64,000 nucleotides of DNA from Eutrophomonas brisbanensis (GCA_038141705.1 JAYQIQ010000001.1:62001-126000); one strand, 5' to 3'. Shown: positions 9,124-18,660, counted from the stretch's first letter. The notes: generated by a model from the sequence alone, not told the origin. Numbers and translations are program-made.

Positions 9124-9866
9124 TCGATATTTCCCTTTTGGATTGCCTCTAAGTACTCTGCAACAACTTGAGACATCCCTCTCTCTAAGGCATCAGCAGT
9201 TAACGCATGCCCTATCGACACCTCTTGGATTAAAGGAACTTCTGAAAGAAAGTAAGACAAATTACCAAGGTCAAGATCATGACCGGCATTTACCTCGAGA
9301 CCCGCCTCAATCGCAGCCAACGCAGCGTCACGATAACGAGAGGTGACGTCCGCTCTTTGTCTTGTATTGTAAGCCGAGGCATAAGCCTCGGTGTAGAGCT
9401 CTACCCTATCCGCTCCCAATTCCTTGGCCATTCTCATTTGAATTGGATTCGGATCCATGAATAGACTCACGCGGATATTCAGTTTTTTTAATTCGGCCAC
9501 AACGGGAGATAATTTCGAATAATCCCGTTCACAATCCCATCCACAATTCGATGTTTTTGCATCCTCTTCGTCGGGCACCAATGTACACTGATGAGGCCGA
9601 TACTCCCGAGCCAAATTCATTAGTTGATGAAACGGATTTCCCTCAATATTAAATTCCGCCTTCTCGAAACCCCTGACCACGTCACCCAATATCGGGACGT
9701 CAGACGCTTTGATATGACGCTCATCCGGCCTTGGGTGGATGGTGATGCCATGCGCCCCAGCTTTTAAGGCAATCTTCGCTAGAGACGCCACATCTGGATT
9801 ATTGTTATCCCTTGAATTTCGGAGCAGCGCAATCTTATTTACGTTTACACTCAGTCGAGTTCGCAT
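9120..9866 (-). CDS. pdxJ: pyridoxine 5'-phosphate synthase
   Basis: Condenses 1-deoxyxylulose-5-phosphate with 3-amino-2-oxopropyl phosphate to form pyridoxine 5'-phosphate in the DXP-dependent B6 pathway. 248 residues forming a TIM barrel. Conserved phrases include LSVNVNKIALLRNSR at the N-terminus, GAHGITIHPRPDERHI (residues 34-49), FNIEGNP, CTLVPDE with the catalytic Glu, RVSLFMDP and LEVNAGHDL. It sits between recO and acpS exactly as in E. coli, four bases after recO. Confidence 0.96.
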   Translation of the reverse strand: MRTRLSVNVNKIALLRNSRDNNNPDVASLAKIALKAGAHGITIHPRPDERHIKASDVPILGDVVRGFEKAEFNIEGNPFHQLMNLAREYRPHQCTLVPDEEDAKTSNCGWDCERDYSKLSPVVAELKKLNIRVSLFMDPNPIQMRMAKELGADRVELYTEAYASAYNTRQRADVTSRYRDAALAAIEAGLEVNAGHDLDLGNLSYFLSEVPLIQEVSIGHALTADALERGMSQVVAEYLEAIQKGNIE

Positions 9867-9869
9867 TTT

Positions 9870-10592
9870 CTAGGTAGCCTGTAAATCAAGAATAAGTTTT
9901 CTCGTGTGTAAAGATTTGTTGCCCAAGTAATGATTTATCACAAATCGCATCAGCTGCTTGGCCTGGGAAAGAGTCGATGCGTCCTCATATTTGTCATTAG
10001 CTATATCCATTAATACTCGACCAAGTAACTTCACTTCAACCTTGGCCGACTCAGCTACCCTCACAGGCCCGCGGCCTATGATATAGGTGTAAAGAGCACT
10101 TTGATCGACAGGGGCGTGAGTTTTTGCGTCCGTCATGAGATCCAATCCATACCCCAGCTCTTGAAGTAAGAATTTCTCAAACCGCCTCAATGATTTCTCG
10201 ACATGCACATCATTGGAGCTAAAATCAGAGACGATTTTTTCGTAGGCATCAAACAGATCTTCATGCGGATCTTCACGCATCATTAATTTAAGCAACAATT
10301 CGTTTAAATAATAACCACTGATGAGGGTCGAACCAGGAGGAACTTTACCTCCAGGGCGCCAATCAGCCTCATACAGAGTTTTAAGCTCACCCCTTCCGCC
10401 CCACCCGACAACGATCGGCTGAAAAAGATTTAAGACACTGCGTTGACTAGATTTGGGTCGTCTCGCACCCTTAGCAAGAACTCCAACCCGACCATAACTT
10501 CTCGTAAATAACTCAACAATCAGACTGGTTTCTTTGTAAGCATAGGTATGCAATACAAATGCCGGCTCCCCGGTTATACGTTTAGAGGACAT
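9870..10592 (-). CDS. recO: DNA repair protein RecO
   Basis: Loads RecA in the RecFOR pathway by displacing SSB. 240 residues. The N-terminal OB fold is recognisable (AFVLHTYAYKETSLIVELFTR, then GRVGVLAKGARRPKS) and is followed by the all-helical region with LNELLLKLMMREDPHEDLFDAY and the RRFEKFLLQELGYGLDL phrase. There is no zinc-finger cysteine set, as is common in proteobacterial RecO. It starts 8 bases after era ends, within the rnc-era-recO operon. Confidence 0.93.
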   Translation of the reverse strand: MSSKRITGEPAFVLHTYAYKETSLIVELFTRSYGRVGVLAKGARRPKSSQRSVLNLFQPIVVGWGGRGELKTLYEADWRPGGKVPPGSTLISGYYLNELLLKLMMREDPHEDLFDAYEKIVSDFSSNDVHVEKSLRRFEKFLLQELGYGLDLMTDAKTHAPVDQSALYTYIIGRGPVRVAESAKVEVKLLGRVLMDIANDKYEDASTLSQAKQLMRFVINHYLGNKSLHTRKLILDLQAT

Positions 10593-10600
10593 GACCGTAC

Positions 10601-11515
10601 TTATTCATATCCAAATTGTTTGACCAAATGACCATCATCCATCCAGCCTTTTTTAACCTTCACCCAAAGCCGCAAGAAAACTTTTCCATCGAAAAATCGC
10701 TCCATATCGAGCCTCGCCTTGGTACCGATAACTTTGAGTTTGCTTCCTCCTGCTCCAATAATCATTCCTTTGTGTGCATTTTTTGAAACGATAATCGTTG
10801 ACACAATTCTCCTGAGACCCTCTTTGATCTCGAACTCCTCAATTTCCACAGTTATTCCGTAAGGTATCTCTTCGCCCATCAATTGAAATAATTTTTCACG
10901 GATAATTTCAGCAGCAAAAAATCGCTCAGGCCGATCCGTAATTTCATCCTCCGGATAAACGAAATCCCCAAAAGGCAACTTACCTTTCACTACGCTTATT
11001 AGGTCATCCATTCCCTCAGACTTCATCGCACTTGTAGGGACGATATCCTCAAACGCGTACAACTCATTCACCTTAGTGATGAATGGTAGAACTTCATTCG
11101 TATTTTTTGCTTTGTCCGTTTTACTTATCGCGCATATCACACGAAGACCTTCTGGAATCATTGCTAGCAGTTTTAAATCGTCAGGTTCTATAAGTGGATA
11201 CTCTAAGACAAATATCAAGACATCCACCTCGGATATCGTGCTCGATACTGAGCGGTTCATAGCGCTATTTAAGAGTGACGTGTGGCGCAATTGAAACCCC
11301 GGGGTGTCAAGAAAAAGAATTTGGGATTCCTCGTCCGAAAAAACTCCTAAAATTCTATGCCTCGTCGTTTGTGCTTTTCTGGAAACAATGCTGAGCTTCA
11401 TACCAAGAAGTCGATTAAGAATACTCGACTTTCCAACATTTGGACGTCCGACAATTGCAGTAGAACCTACTCGGAAAGAGGTTGCAGTTTCATCTTGATT
11501 GGAGACTTTTTGCAT
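10601..11515 (-). CDS. era: GTPase Era
   Basis: Essential GTPase of 30S maturation that binds the 3' end of 16S rRNA. 304 residues. G1 is GRPNVGKSS (about residues 23-31), G3 is DTPG, and the C-terminal KH domain carries GMIIGAGGSKLKVIGTKAR. The G4 motif, usually NKxD, reads SKTD here (in CAISKTDKAK), replacing the guanine-contacting Asn with Ser. No indel is involved, so this is either a real variant or a single substitution. It lies downstream of rnc, the conserved rnc-era-recO arrangement. Confidence 0.95.
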   Translation of the reverse strand: MQKVSNQDETATSFRVGSTAIVGRPNVGKSSILNRLLGMKLSIVSRKAQTTRHRILGVFSDEESQILFLDTPGFQLRHTSLLNSAMNRSVSSTISEVDVLIFVLEYPLIEPDDLKLLAMIPEGLRVICAISKTDKAKNTNEVLPFITKVNELYAFEDIVPTSAMKSEGMDDLISVVKGKLPFGDFVYPEDEITDRPERFFAAEIIREKLFQLMGEEIPYGITVEIEEFEIKEGLRRIVSTIIVSKNAHKGMIIGAGGSKLKVIGTKARLDMERFFDGKVFLRLWVKVKKGWMDDGHLVKQFGYE

Positions 11516-11540
11516 TTATTTTATTTACACCAAACTGAAC

Positions 11541-12206
11541 TCATCGCGGCTCAATCAGTTTCAACACTTCTCTTGCTGCGGCTTGCTCCGCACTTTTTCG
11601 GCTTGCGCCAGATCCTTGAGCCCTCAAATTAAGCTCTCCTAGGACACACTCGACGACGAAGCATTGCTCATGCGCCTCACCTGAAATCTCCAAAACATCA
11701 TAGATAGGAAGCTTAAATTTATGAGCCTGTAGATATTCTTGTAGGCGTGTTTTAGAATCTTTCCCGATATTCTGCGGATCGATATCCTGCAATATGTCTG
11801 TATACATCCCCAAAACGACGGTCTCTGCATTATCAAATCCAGAATCGAGATAGAGCGCCCCCACAATCGCCTCCAAGGTATCGGCCAAGATAGATGCTCG
11901 CTCCGCCCCGCCTGTCTTTACTTCGCCACCTCCAAGCCGAATATGAGTTCCAATATCAAGGTGACGAGCCACCTTTGATAATCCATCTTGATTCACCAAT
12001 ACGGCTCGAAGTCGCGTCATCTCACCCTCGACGAGATCGGGAAACGTTCGAAATAAAAAATTCGCTATGATTAAATTAAGTGCCGCGTCTCCTAGGTACT
12101 CCAAACGTTCATTATTTGTCGCACTAAAAGATCGATGCGTTAGAGCCTCACGCAAGAGATCTGGGTTTTTAAATCGATAGTTTAGTTTATGCTCTAACTC
12201 TTTCAT
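11541..12206 (-). CDS. rnc: ribonuclease III
   Basis: Double-strand-specific endoribonuclease for rRNA and mRNA processing. 221 residues. The catalytic domain has the signature NERLEYLGDAALN (residues 33-45) and the acidic residues in TLEAIVGALYLD. The C-terminal dsRNA-binding domain spans about 150-220 (SKTRLQEYLQ, then GSGASRKSAEQAAAREVL). It sits between lepB and era, 25 bases before era. In enterobacteria this operon is rnc-autoregulated through its 5' leader; no such leader can be shown here. Confidence 0.96.
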   Translation of the reverse strand: MKELEHKLNYRFKNPDLLREALTHRSFSATNNERLEYLGDAALNLIIANFLFRTFPDLVEGEMTRLRAVLVNQDGLSKVARHLDIGTHIRLGGGEVKTGGAERASILADTLEAIVGALYLDSGFDNAETVVLGMYTDILQDIDPQNIGKDSKTRLQEYLQAHKFKLPIYDVLEISGEAHEQCFVVECVLGELNLRAQGSGASRKSAEQAAAREVLKLIEPR

Positions 12207-12251
12207 AAGCTTCCTACCAAATCGGATTGACCGACGTAACGACGACTTCCG

Positions 12252-13049
12252 CTACTTAAGCCACGTAACTGCGCGAGAGACCTCAGCAGAGTTCCAAATA
12301 ACCATGAAAGCTCTTCCGACAATATTCTCATCAGGCACGAACCCCCAATATCGACTATCAGAACTTGAATCTCTATTATCTCCCATCGCGAAGTAATGAC
12401 CCACAGGGACCTTACAAACGAAACCTGAGTCACTGTATACGCACTTATCCCTATTTTCAAATTGACGCACACCAACCAATCGAACTGTCGGCTCCTCAGG
12501 CTCAACGAGTAATTTATGCTCAATCTCTCCAATTATTTCCGAGAACTGCCATACCATTGCTGGGGAGACTCCTTCAGCATGTTGATAATCATCCAATTGC
12601 TCAGTTTCTAATAACTGGCCATTAATGGTGAGTCGTTTATTTCTATATTCGATAACATCTCCAGGCAAAGCGACGATCCTCTTTATGTAATCGAGTGATG
12701 TGTCTCGCGGATATCTAAAGACAACGATATCGCCCCTTTCAATATCGCCTGTCCCAAGAATTTTCTTATTCAGAATCGGCAATCTAATGCCGTAACTAGA
12801 CTTGCTTACCAGAATATAGTCCCCTACGAGAAGAGTAGGAATCATCGACCCGGAAGGAATCTTAAATGGCTCAACCAAGAATGAGCGCAATAAAAACACT
12901 ACCAGTATGACAGGGAAAAAACTTATGGAGTACTCAACCCACCATGGCTCTTTTTTTTGTCCACGCTTCTGCGCTAAGACGAACTTATCTACCAACCAAA
13001 CAATTCCAGTCAGCGCCAGTAAACTAAACATCAATAAGGCAAACTTCAT
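12252..13049 (-). CDS. lepB: signal peptidase I
   Basis: Cleaves signal peptides from proteins exported by Sec or Tat. 265 residues. Two N-terminal membrane helices (about residues 2-26 and 43-62) precede the periplasmic catalytic domain. Box B carries the nucleophile Ser in IPSGSMIPTLLVGDYILV. Box D carries the general-base Lys in DYIKRIVALPGD. Box E is MGDNRDSSSDSRYWGFV. It follows lepA by 18 bases, as in most proteobacteria. Confidence 0.96.
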   Translation of the reverse strand: MKFALLMFSLLALTGIVWLVDKFVLAQKRGQKKEPWWVEYSISFFPVILVVFLLRSFLVEPFKIPSGSMIPTLLVGDYILVSKSSYGIRLPILNKKILGTGDIERGDIVVFRYPRDTSLDYIKRIVALPGDVIEYRNKRLTINGQLLETEQLDDYQHAEGVSPAMVWQFSEIIGEIEHKLLVEPEEPTVRLVGVRQFENRDKCVYSDSGFVCKVPVGHYFAMGDNRDSSSDSRYWGFVPDENIVGRAFMVIWNSAEVSRAVTWLK

Positions 13050-13067
13050 ATCGTCTATCCTTTGTTA

Positions 13068-14861
13068 CTACTTTCCATCAACTTGGAGGATTGCCAAAAA
13101 CGCTTCTTGCGGTATCTCCACAGATCCAACTTGCTTCATACGCCGTTTACCGGCCTTTTGTTTCTCCAGCAATTTCTTTTTTCGAGTGATATCTCCACCA
13201 TAGCATTTCGCCAAAACATTTTTACGAAGTGCCTTTACATTTTCTCGCGCCACGATATTTGATCCAATCGCCGCCTGAACCGCAATATCAAACATTTGCC
13301 TCGGGATTAAGCCCCGCATTTTAGCCGCAAGTTCCCGCCCTCTTGCCTGAGACGTTGAACGATGAACGATGAGCGACAGCGCATCGACTTTGTCGCCATT
13401 AATCAAGATATCGAGCTTACATAAATCGTCAGATCGGAACTCCTTAAACTCATAATCAAGCGAGGCGTAGCCTCGAGAGACAGATTTCAATTTATCAAAG
13501 AAATCCAAAACAACCTCGTTCAAAGGTAATTCATAGGTCAACATCACCTGCCTACCCATGTATTGCATATTTCTTTGTATCCCTCGCTTGTTATTACATA
13601 AAGTCATGACGGGACCCACATAATCCTGAGGCAAAAGAATTGATGCGGTGATAATCGGCTCTCGAATTTCTTCTATTTTTCCTTGATCCGGAAGCTTCGA
13701 GGGATTTTCAACATCTACAACACTGCCATCTTTCATCAACACCTGATACACGACAGTTGGTGCTGTCGTTATCAGATTCATTCCATATTCACGTTCTAAG
13801 CGCTCTTGAACAATATCTAAGTGGAGCAAACCAAGGAAACCACACCTGAACCCAAAACCTAGAGCTTGCGAGGTTTCCGCTTCAAAATGTAGGCTTGAGT
13901 CATTCAACTGTAGTTTTTCAAGTGCCTCTCGCAAGGCTTCGTACTCATTTGACTCAACTGGATAAAGTCCAGCAAAAACTTGAGCCTTAACTTCCTTAAA
14001 TCCTGGTAGCGGTTTTTCCGCTGGTCGACTCGCGAGCGTGATGGTATCCCCCACCTTAGCAACCTTTAACTCTTTGATTCCTGAAATCACAAAACCCACT
14101 TCACCTGCAGATAAGCTTTCTCTCGGAACTGATCTCGGAGAAAAAACGCCGACTTGCTCACATTGATGGGTAGTTTTGTTGGACATCAAAAGCATCTTGT
14201 CTTTTGGTTTTAAAACGCCATCGACGACTCGCACTAGCATGACTACACCCACATAGTTATCAAACCAAGAATCGACGACCAATGCTTTGAGAGGAGCCTC
14301 AACGGAGCCAACCGGCGCTGGAACTTTTTTGATTAGATTTTCGAGAACCTCAATAACCCCTAATCCTGTTTTCGCGCTCGTGGTTAACGCATCTGCAGAT
14401 GGAACCCCTATGATGTCTTCTATTTCCTCCTTGACTCGATCAGGGTCGGCAGACGGTAAATCAATTTTGTTAAGAACTGGAATAACCTCAACGCCCAGTT
14501 CGATTGCGGTATAACAATTTGCGACCGTTTGCGCCTCCACACCCTGTGACGCATCGACTACCAACAATGCACCCTCGCACGCAGATAGCGAGCGGGACAC
14601 CTCATACGAAAAATCGACATGTCCAGGAGTATCAATCAGATTGAGCTGATATGTATTACCGTCAGAGGACTTGAATTGCAGTGAAGCAGTTTGCGCTTTG
14701 ATCGTAATTCCGCGCTCACGCTCGAGGTCCATAGAATCGAGGACCTGGGAATCCATTTCTCGATCGCTCAATCCACCACACATTTGTATGAACCGATCAG
14801 CTAGCGTCGATTTCCCATGGTCAATATGAGCGATTATTGAAAAGTTGCGGATATGCTGCAT
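13068..14861 (-). CDS. lepA: elongation factor 4 (LepA)
   Basis: Ribosome-binding translational GTPase that can back-translocate or assist initiation. 597 residues, full length and uninterrupted. The G1 motif AHIDHGKST is at residues 10-18, G3 is DTPGHVDF, and G4 is NKIDLPSADP. The LepA-specific C-terminal domain ends with KAGKRRMKQVGSVEIPQEAF. The start MQHIRNFSIIAHIDHG matches the family exactly, so ATG 14861 is firm. That start codon directly abuts a terminator-like hairpin, described separately. Confidence 0.97.
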   Translation of the reverse strand: MQHIRNFSIIAHIDHGKSTLADRFIQMCGGLSDREMDSQVLDSMDLERERGITIKAQTASLQFKSSDGNTYQLNLIDTPGHVDFSYEVSRSLSACEGALLVVDASQGVEAQTVANCYTAIELGVEVIPVLNKIDLPSADPDRVKEEIEDIIGVPSADALTTSAKTGLGVIEVLENLIKKVPAPVGSVEAPLKALVVDSWFDNYVGVVMLVRVVDGVLKPKDKMLLMSNKTTHQCEQVGVFSPRSVPRESLSAGEVGFVISGIKELKVAKVGDTITLASRPAEKPLPGFKEVKAQVFAGLYPVESNEYEALREALEKLQLNDSSLHFEAETSQALGFGFRCGFLGLLHLDIVQERLEREYGMNLITTAPTVVYQVLMKDGSVVDVENPSKLPDQGKIEEIREPIITASILLPQDYVGPVMTLCNNKRGIQRNMQYMGRQVMLTYELPLNEVVLDFFDKLKSVSRGYASLDYEFKEFRSDDLCKLDILINGDKVDALSLIVHRSTSQARGRELAAKMRGLIPRQMFDIAVQAAIGSNIVARENVKALRKNVLAKCYGGDITRKKKLLEKQKAGKRRMKQVGSVEIPQEAFLAILQVDGK

Positions 14862-14864
14862 ATG

Positions 14865-14885
14865 AAAAAGGCACCCAAGGTGCCT
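14865..14885 (-). terminator. hairpin with T-run between degQ and lepA
   Basis: On minus the arms AGGCACC and GGTGCCT are perfect complements with a 3-base loop, followed by TTTTT. This is a textbook intrinsic terminator for the rpoE-rseA-mucB-degQ transcript. Only three bases separate its T run from the lepA ATG, so lepA has no obvious independent leader or ribosome site. Confidence 0.75.
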
Positions 14886-14944
14886 AAGTGCTAGAAAAGG
14901 AGATTTTACCGGAATCGCCCTTTCATTTGAACGAAAACAGCCTT

Positions 14945-16320
14945 TTATTTATCCCGCAGACGAATGGGAACATAAATTGCGCCATTTCCTCTCTGCACGA
15001 GCAGAGCGATACTTCTAGCGTTACCGTATTTCTCCATTAACTTCTTGAACTGATCGACCGACTTAATATCGTCATTGTTCAAAGCCAAAACAATATCTCC
15101 AGGCCTCAAACCCGCGCGCTCCCCAGGACCAGATACTGCCTCGACCAGAACTCCACTTTCGAGATTGCGTTTTTTAGCTCACTCAAAGGATTGTTCGACA
15201 CGGTGATTCCGACTGATGCTATTTTATTAGAAGACGACGGCTCCACCCCTCCTTGGATTGTCGGTCCGCTCTCATCAGATGGGATTTCCCCGACAACGAG
15301 CGTGAGTGTTTTAGATTTCTTTCCACGCCAAATCTCTACAGAAACCTTACTACCCGGTTTCGTCTTACCAACAATTCTAGGCAAATCATTCGAGGTCTCA
15401 ACATTAGCACCATTGAATTTGACGATGACATCCGAGGTTTCAATACCAGCCTTGTGCGCGGGACCACCTTGCTCCACGCGATTGACCAGAGCACCACGCG
15501 GACGATCTAAACCGAAAGACTCTGCTAACTCCGGTGTCACCTCCTGAATGACGACACCGATTCTTCCTCGCCTCACACGCCCACTCTCCTTGAGCTGCGT
15601 CGCTACCCCCATAGCAACGTCAATTGGTATTGCAAATGAAAGGCCCATGAAACCGCCGGTACGACTATAAATCTGGGAGTTAATACCAACCACCTCACCA
15701 TCCAGGTTGAAGAGCGGCCCTCCGGAGTTACCTGTATTAATTGCGACATCTGTTTGAATAAATGGAACGTAATTTTCTTGAGGGAGAGATCGGCCTTTCG
15801 CACTTACAATTCCCGCAGTAACCGTGCTCTCAAATCCAAACGGAGAACCGATAGCCAGGACCCATTCTCCGACTCTTAAATCCTCCGGATTGCCGATTTT
15901 GACGAACGGAAGATTTTTAGCATCGATTTTTATGACAGCCACATCCGTTCTCTTGTCTACACCGATCAGCTTGGCGGAAAACTCACGCTTGTCATTCAAC
16001 CGAACTTGAATGTCATCAGCCGCTGCTACGACATGTGAGTTCGTCAAGATGAAACCATCAGAACTGATAATGAATCCCGATCCTAATGATCTAGACTCTC
16101 TTTCTTGGGCACCCCCTGGAGGAGCAAAACGTCTGAAGAAATCATAAAAAGGATCGTTTTCTGGGACTGGAATATTCGAAGGCTGGTCGATCACCTTTGT
16201 AGTGCTTATATTAACTACCTTCATTCCTTGCTGCTCAACAAGATCAGCAAAGCTCGGTAACTCTGCCCTAGTGACAGAGACAGAAGAAATGTAAAGAAGA
16301 AAAGTTACAAACAATCGCAC
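14945..16320 (-). CDS. degQ: periplasmic serine protease DegQ/MucD, frameshifted near the end
   Basis: HtrA-family protease and chaperone of the envelope stress response. It has a signal peptide (residues 1-19, ending TRA), then the trypsin-like domain with catalytic His in ILTNSHVVAAADD, Asp in RTDVAVIKID and Ser in INTGNSGGPLFN, then PDZ1 near 260-340 and PDZ2 at the C-terminus. The frame is lost inside an A6 run (T6 on plus, 15170-15175). Adding one A reads ELKKRNLESGVLVEAVSGPG and continues to TAA at 14945, giving 458 residues with the second PDZ intact. It follows mucB, the order known as algU-mucA-mucB-mucD in Pseudomonas. Confidence 0.9.
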
Positions 16321-16349
16321 GGAAACTACCTCTCTTTTAAAGAAGAACG

Positions 16350-17345
16350 TTATCTAGAAGAAACAACTGAATCGCCAATGAGCGTAATAGCGCTCACTGG
16401 GGCATCACCAATCACTGTTACAAAATCGCCATCAACTACTCTCCTGTATACATTCAAAGCACCCTCTTTGGATAATCCAGTCCTAAAGCCCCGCTTTTTC
16501 CGATTCTCGATAAAAATCGAAACCGCAGCAAAGCCATCCGTAAAAACGAGATGAGTTTGCTCGTTGCCACTCGCATTGATTTGTTTATGCATCTCTAAGA
16601 CTTTCCTGTAGCCTGGCGGATGGGCCGAAACATGCCAGTTTGGCGATCCATTGCTGACCTTCTGACGAGCTCGCTTGTCCATTCTCCAAGTTAGCGCTTC
16701 TTCAGCGTATTTGGAGGTGCAGTCCTCAGCGGTTATATCTCCGCCGACCGCAATCTCAGTGAACATGATTTGCTCGGCAATCTCACCACGATCATTTATC
16801 ATTTGTGCCTTCAGCTGCAGACTGGTTTTTTGATCTATCCAAAGCTCATGACGAAAACGCAAATCATCCTTGGGTTCGAGAATCACCTTGACTGCAAATC
16901 GCCCCGCCACTCGATCGACATCCCCTAGGAACACGTCATAGAACTCCGAAACCGTTGCTAACTGCTCTTTCGTGATAGCCGGGAATGACCGATCCTTCAC
17001 ATTGCTTCGGCTTCGTAGGAATTTGTCACTTGGTAGATATATTAGAACTTCGTCGTTCGTTCTAACTAGTTCGAACGGGACTCCATCCAGGCGTTCGACC
17101 TTCTCCAGCTCTCGGCGACCGTCAACAAAATGGGTAATTTCAGAAGTTTCTACCGAACCCGCCTTTTGCCTGACGAACGTACCTGAAAAATTCAGTGATC
17201 GCCCGGCGTTAGCAACCATTTCAAGGGCATGGAGAGCAGCCACGGCGTCCAACTTCTTGGGCTCTGCGAAGCCCTCGCTATGGATCCCTGTTAGGGAAAA
17301 TAAAAAAACTAAGAGCCGATCCAGTCTCATGGAACGCAGCAACAC
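16350..17345 (-). CDS. mucB: sigma-E regulator MucB/RseB
   Basis: Periplasmic protein that binds the anti-sigma factor RseA/MucA and protects it from DegS cleavage until lipoprotein or LPS signals arrive. 331 residues with a signal peptide ending about residue 27 (SEGFA). The N-terminal lipoprotein-carrier-like domain contains the family phrases NFSGTFVRQKAGSVETSEITH and DGVPFELVRTNDEV. The smaller C-terminal domain binds the anti-sigma factor. It starts 3 bases after rseA ends, so is surely co-transcribed. Confidence 0.92.
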   Translation of the reverse strand: MLLRSMRLDRLLVFLFSLTGIHSEGFAEPKKLDAVAALHALEMVANAGRSLNFSGTFVRQKAGSVETSEITHFVDGRRELEKVERLDGVPFELVRTNDEVLIYLPSDKFLRSRSNVKDRSFPAITKEQLATVSEFYDVFLGDVDRVAGRFAVKVILEPKDDLRFRHELWIDQKTSLQLKAQMINDRGEIAEQIMFTEIAVGGDITAEDCTSKYAEEALTWRMDKRARQKVSNGSPNWHVSAHPPGYRKVLEMHKQINASGNEQTHLVFTDGFAAVSIFIENRKKRGFRTGLSKEGALNVYRRVVDGDFVTVIGDAPVSAITLIGDSVVSSR

Positions 17346-17348
17346 TGG

Positions 17349-17846
17349 TTAATTTCCTCTGCTCTCCTCAAGGATCTCCGGGATAAGACCTGGACCCGCA
17401 ACCCTAGGCGCTACCTGGTTATGCGCCTCGAGGTAGTCTGCGATCGCTTCGTCATAAGCGCTCTCTAAAGCTATCTGACTGTTAGTGAGCTCAGGATTTT
17501 TCCAAGCAACACTCACTTCAACCGGGCTCAAGTCAGACACTACGTACCAGCCCAGGAAGCCAACAAAACTTATAGACGCTGCGATCCTCACGAAAGGATT
17601 CCAGACTTCCCTTTTCTTTGTCCGCGCCTTCGGGGCTATGACAGTGGGCTCAGCCTCTAGCGCTCTTCTAAACCGATCTAGGCTCGCCCCATCTTCTCCG
17701 GTTTTGTTCAGCACGTCGCCTATCAGGTGATAGGAATACCACGCTTCCCTACAATCATCGGACAAGTGAATCTCATCCACGACCTGGTCGAATTCCTCTC
17801 CGAATTCACCATCGACTAAACCAGAAACCTTCTCCTTACTCACCAT
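17349..17846 (-). CDS. rseA: anti-sigma-E factor RseA/MucA
   Basis: Inner-membrane anti-sigma factor, 165 residues. The N-terminal cytoplasmic domain begins VSGLVDGEFGEEFDQVVDEI and carries the family phrase CREAWYSYHLIGDVL, which binds the sigma factor. One transmembrane segment (about residues 87-106, RIAASISFVGFLGWYVVSDL) separates it from a short periplasmic tail that would be cut by DegS-type proteases. It overlaps the rpoE stop by 7 bases, which suggests coupled synthesis of sigma and anti-sigma. Confidence 0.88.
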   Translation of the reverse strand: MVSKEKVSGLVDGEFGEEFDQVVDEIHLSDDCREAWYSYHLIGDVLNKTGEDGASLDRFRRALEAEPTVIAPKARTKKREVWNPFVRIAASISFVGFLGWYVVSDLSPVEVSVAWKNPELTNSQIALESAYDEAIADYLEAHNQVAPRVAGPGLIPEILEESRGN

Positions 17847-18514
17847 CTTTTACCCTCGCCAACGTCTAACATCGGTTTAATTTTCTCCGAGATTGCCTCT
17901 CGTGCTCTAAAAATTCTTGAACGAACAGTCCCAATCGGACAGCCCATCACTTCCGCTATTTCTTCGTAACTTAACCCCTCAATTTCTCGCAAAGTGATCG
18001 CCTCGCGAAGGTCCGCGGGTAGCTCTGCCATGGTCGAATTGACCGTTTCGGCGATTTCCCGTGTCACCAGCTCTGACTCAGGAGTGTTCATGTGAGAGAC
18101 GAGCTCCTCCTCACGAAAACCATCTTCATCGGTGGAACCATAATCACTGATGGCGTGCGGTCGCCTAGAGGCCGAAACTAAATAATTCTTGGCGGTATTC
18201 ACCGCTATCCGATAAAGCCAAGTATAAAAAGCGCTGTCGCCCCTGAATGCAGGAAGGGCACGATAGGCCTTTATGAACGAATCCTGAACAATATCTTCAA
18301 CTTCTTCGTCAGACCTGACAAACCTCGACACTAAGCGGTTCACACGTCTCTGATACTTGCTAAATAACAACTCGAACGCTTTTTTGTCTCCACCCTGCAC
18401 CCGGCGAACGAGTTGAAGATCCAACTCCTTCTCGCTTAACTTTACTGACGCAACCAACTCCGCTCCTCTTTTCGGGCTCGGGCCGGACTGTACTCTCTGC
18501 AGGGTAGCTTCCAT
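17840..18514 (-). CDS. rpoE: RNA polymerase sigma factor RpoE/AlgU
   Basis: ECF sigma factor for envelope stress. Region 2 includes EEVEDIVQDSFIKAYRALPAF and the highly conserved FYTWLYRIAVNTAKNYLV. Region 4 has LREAITLREIEGLSYEEIAE and GCPIGTVRSRIFRARE. From ATG 18514 it is 224 residues, about 20-25 longer than usual at the N-terminus. An alternative TTG at codon 20 has GGAG 5 bases upstream and would give a more typical 205 residues, so the start is uncertain. A sigma-E-type promoter lies just upstream, so the gene is probably autoregulated. It heads the rseA-mucB-degQ unit. Confidence 0.95.
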   Translation of the reverse strand: MEATLQRVQSGPSPKRGAELVASVKLSEKELDLQLVRRVQGGDKKAFELLFSKYQRRVNRLVSRFVRSDEEVEDIVQDSFIKAYRALPAFRGDSAFYTWLYRIAVNTAKNYLVSASRRPHAISDYGSTDEDGFREEELVSHMNTPESELVTREIAETVNSTMAELPADLREAITLREIEGLSYEEIAEVMGCPIGTVRSRIFRAREAISEKIKPMLDVGEGKRW

Positions 18515-18544
18515 AAAATCCCATCAACAGACTTTCATGGACAC

Positions 18545-18572
18545 TAAGATACAATCGAAGCCGACAAGTTCC
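18545..18572 (-). promoter_or_regulatory. sigma-E/AlgU-type promoter of rpoE
   Basis: On minus there is a perfect -35 GGAACTT (18566-18572), a 16-base spacer and TCTTA as -10 (18545-18549), close to the sigma-E consensus GGAACTT-N16-TCTGA. Transcription would start near 18538, about 25 bases before the rpoE ATG. Autoregulation of rpoE from such a promoter is known in E. coli and Pseudomonas. Confidence 0.8.
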
Positions 18573-18660
18573 CAGATTTGGAATTATTATTTAAAACAAC
18601 GTCTAACGGTCGTATAGTATCACCCCTCATGGGTAAAATCTTCACAAACGAGGCTAACCA

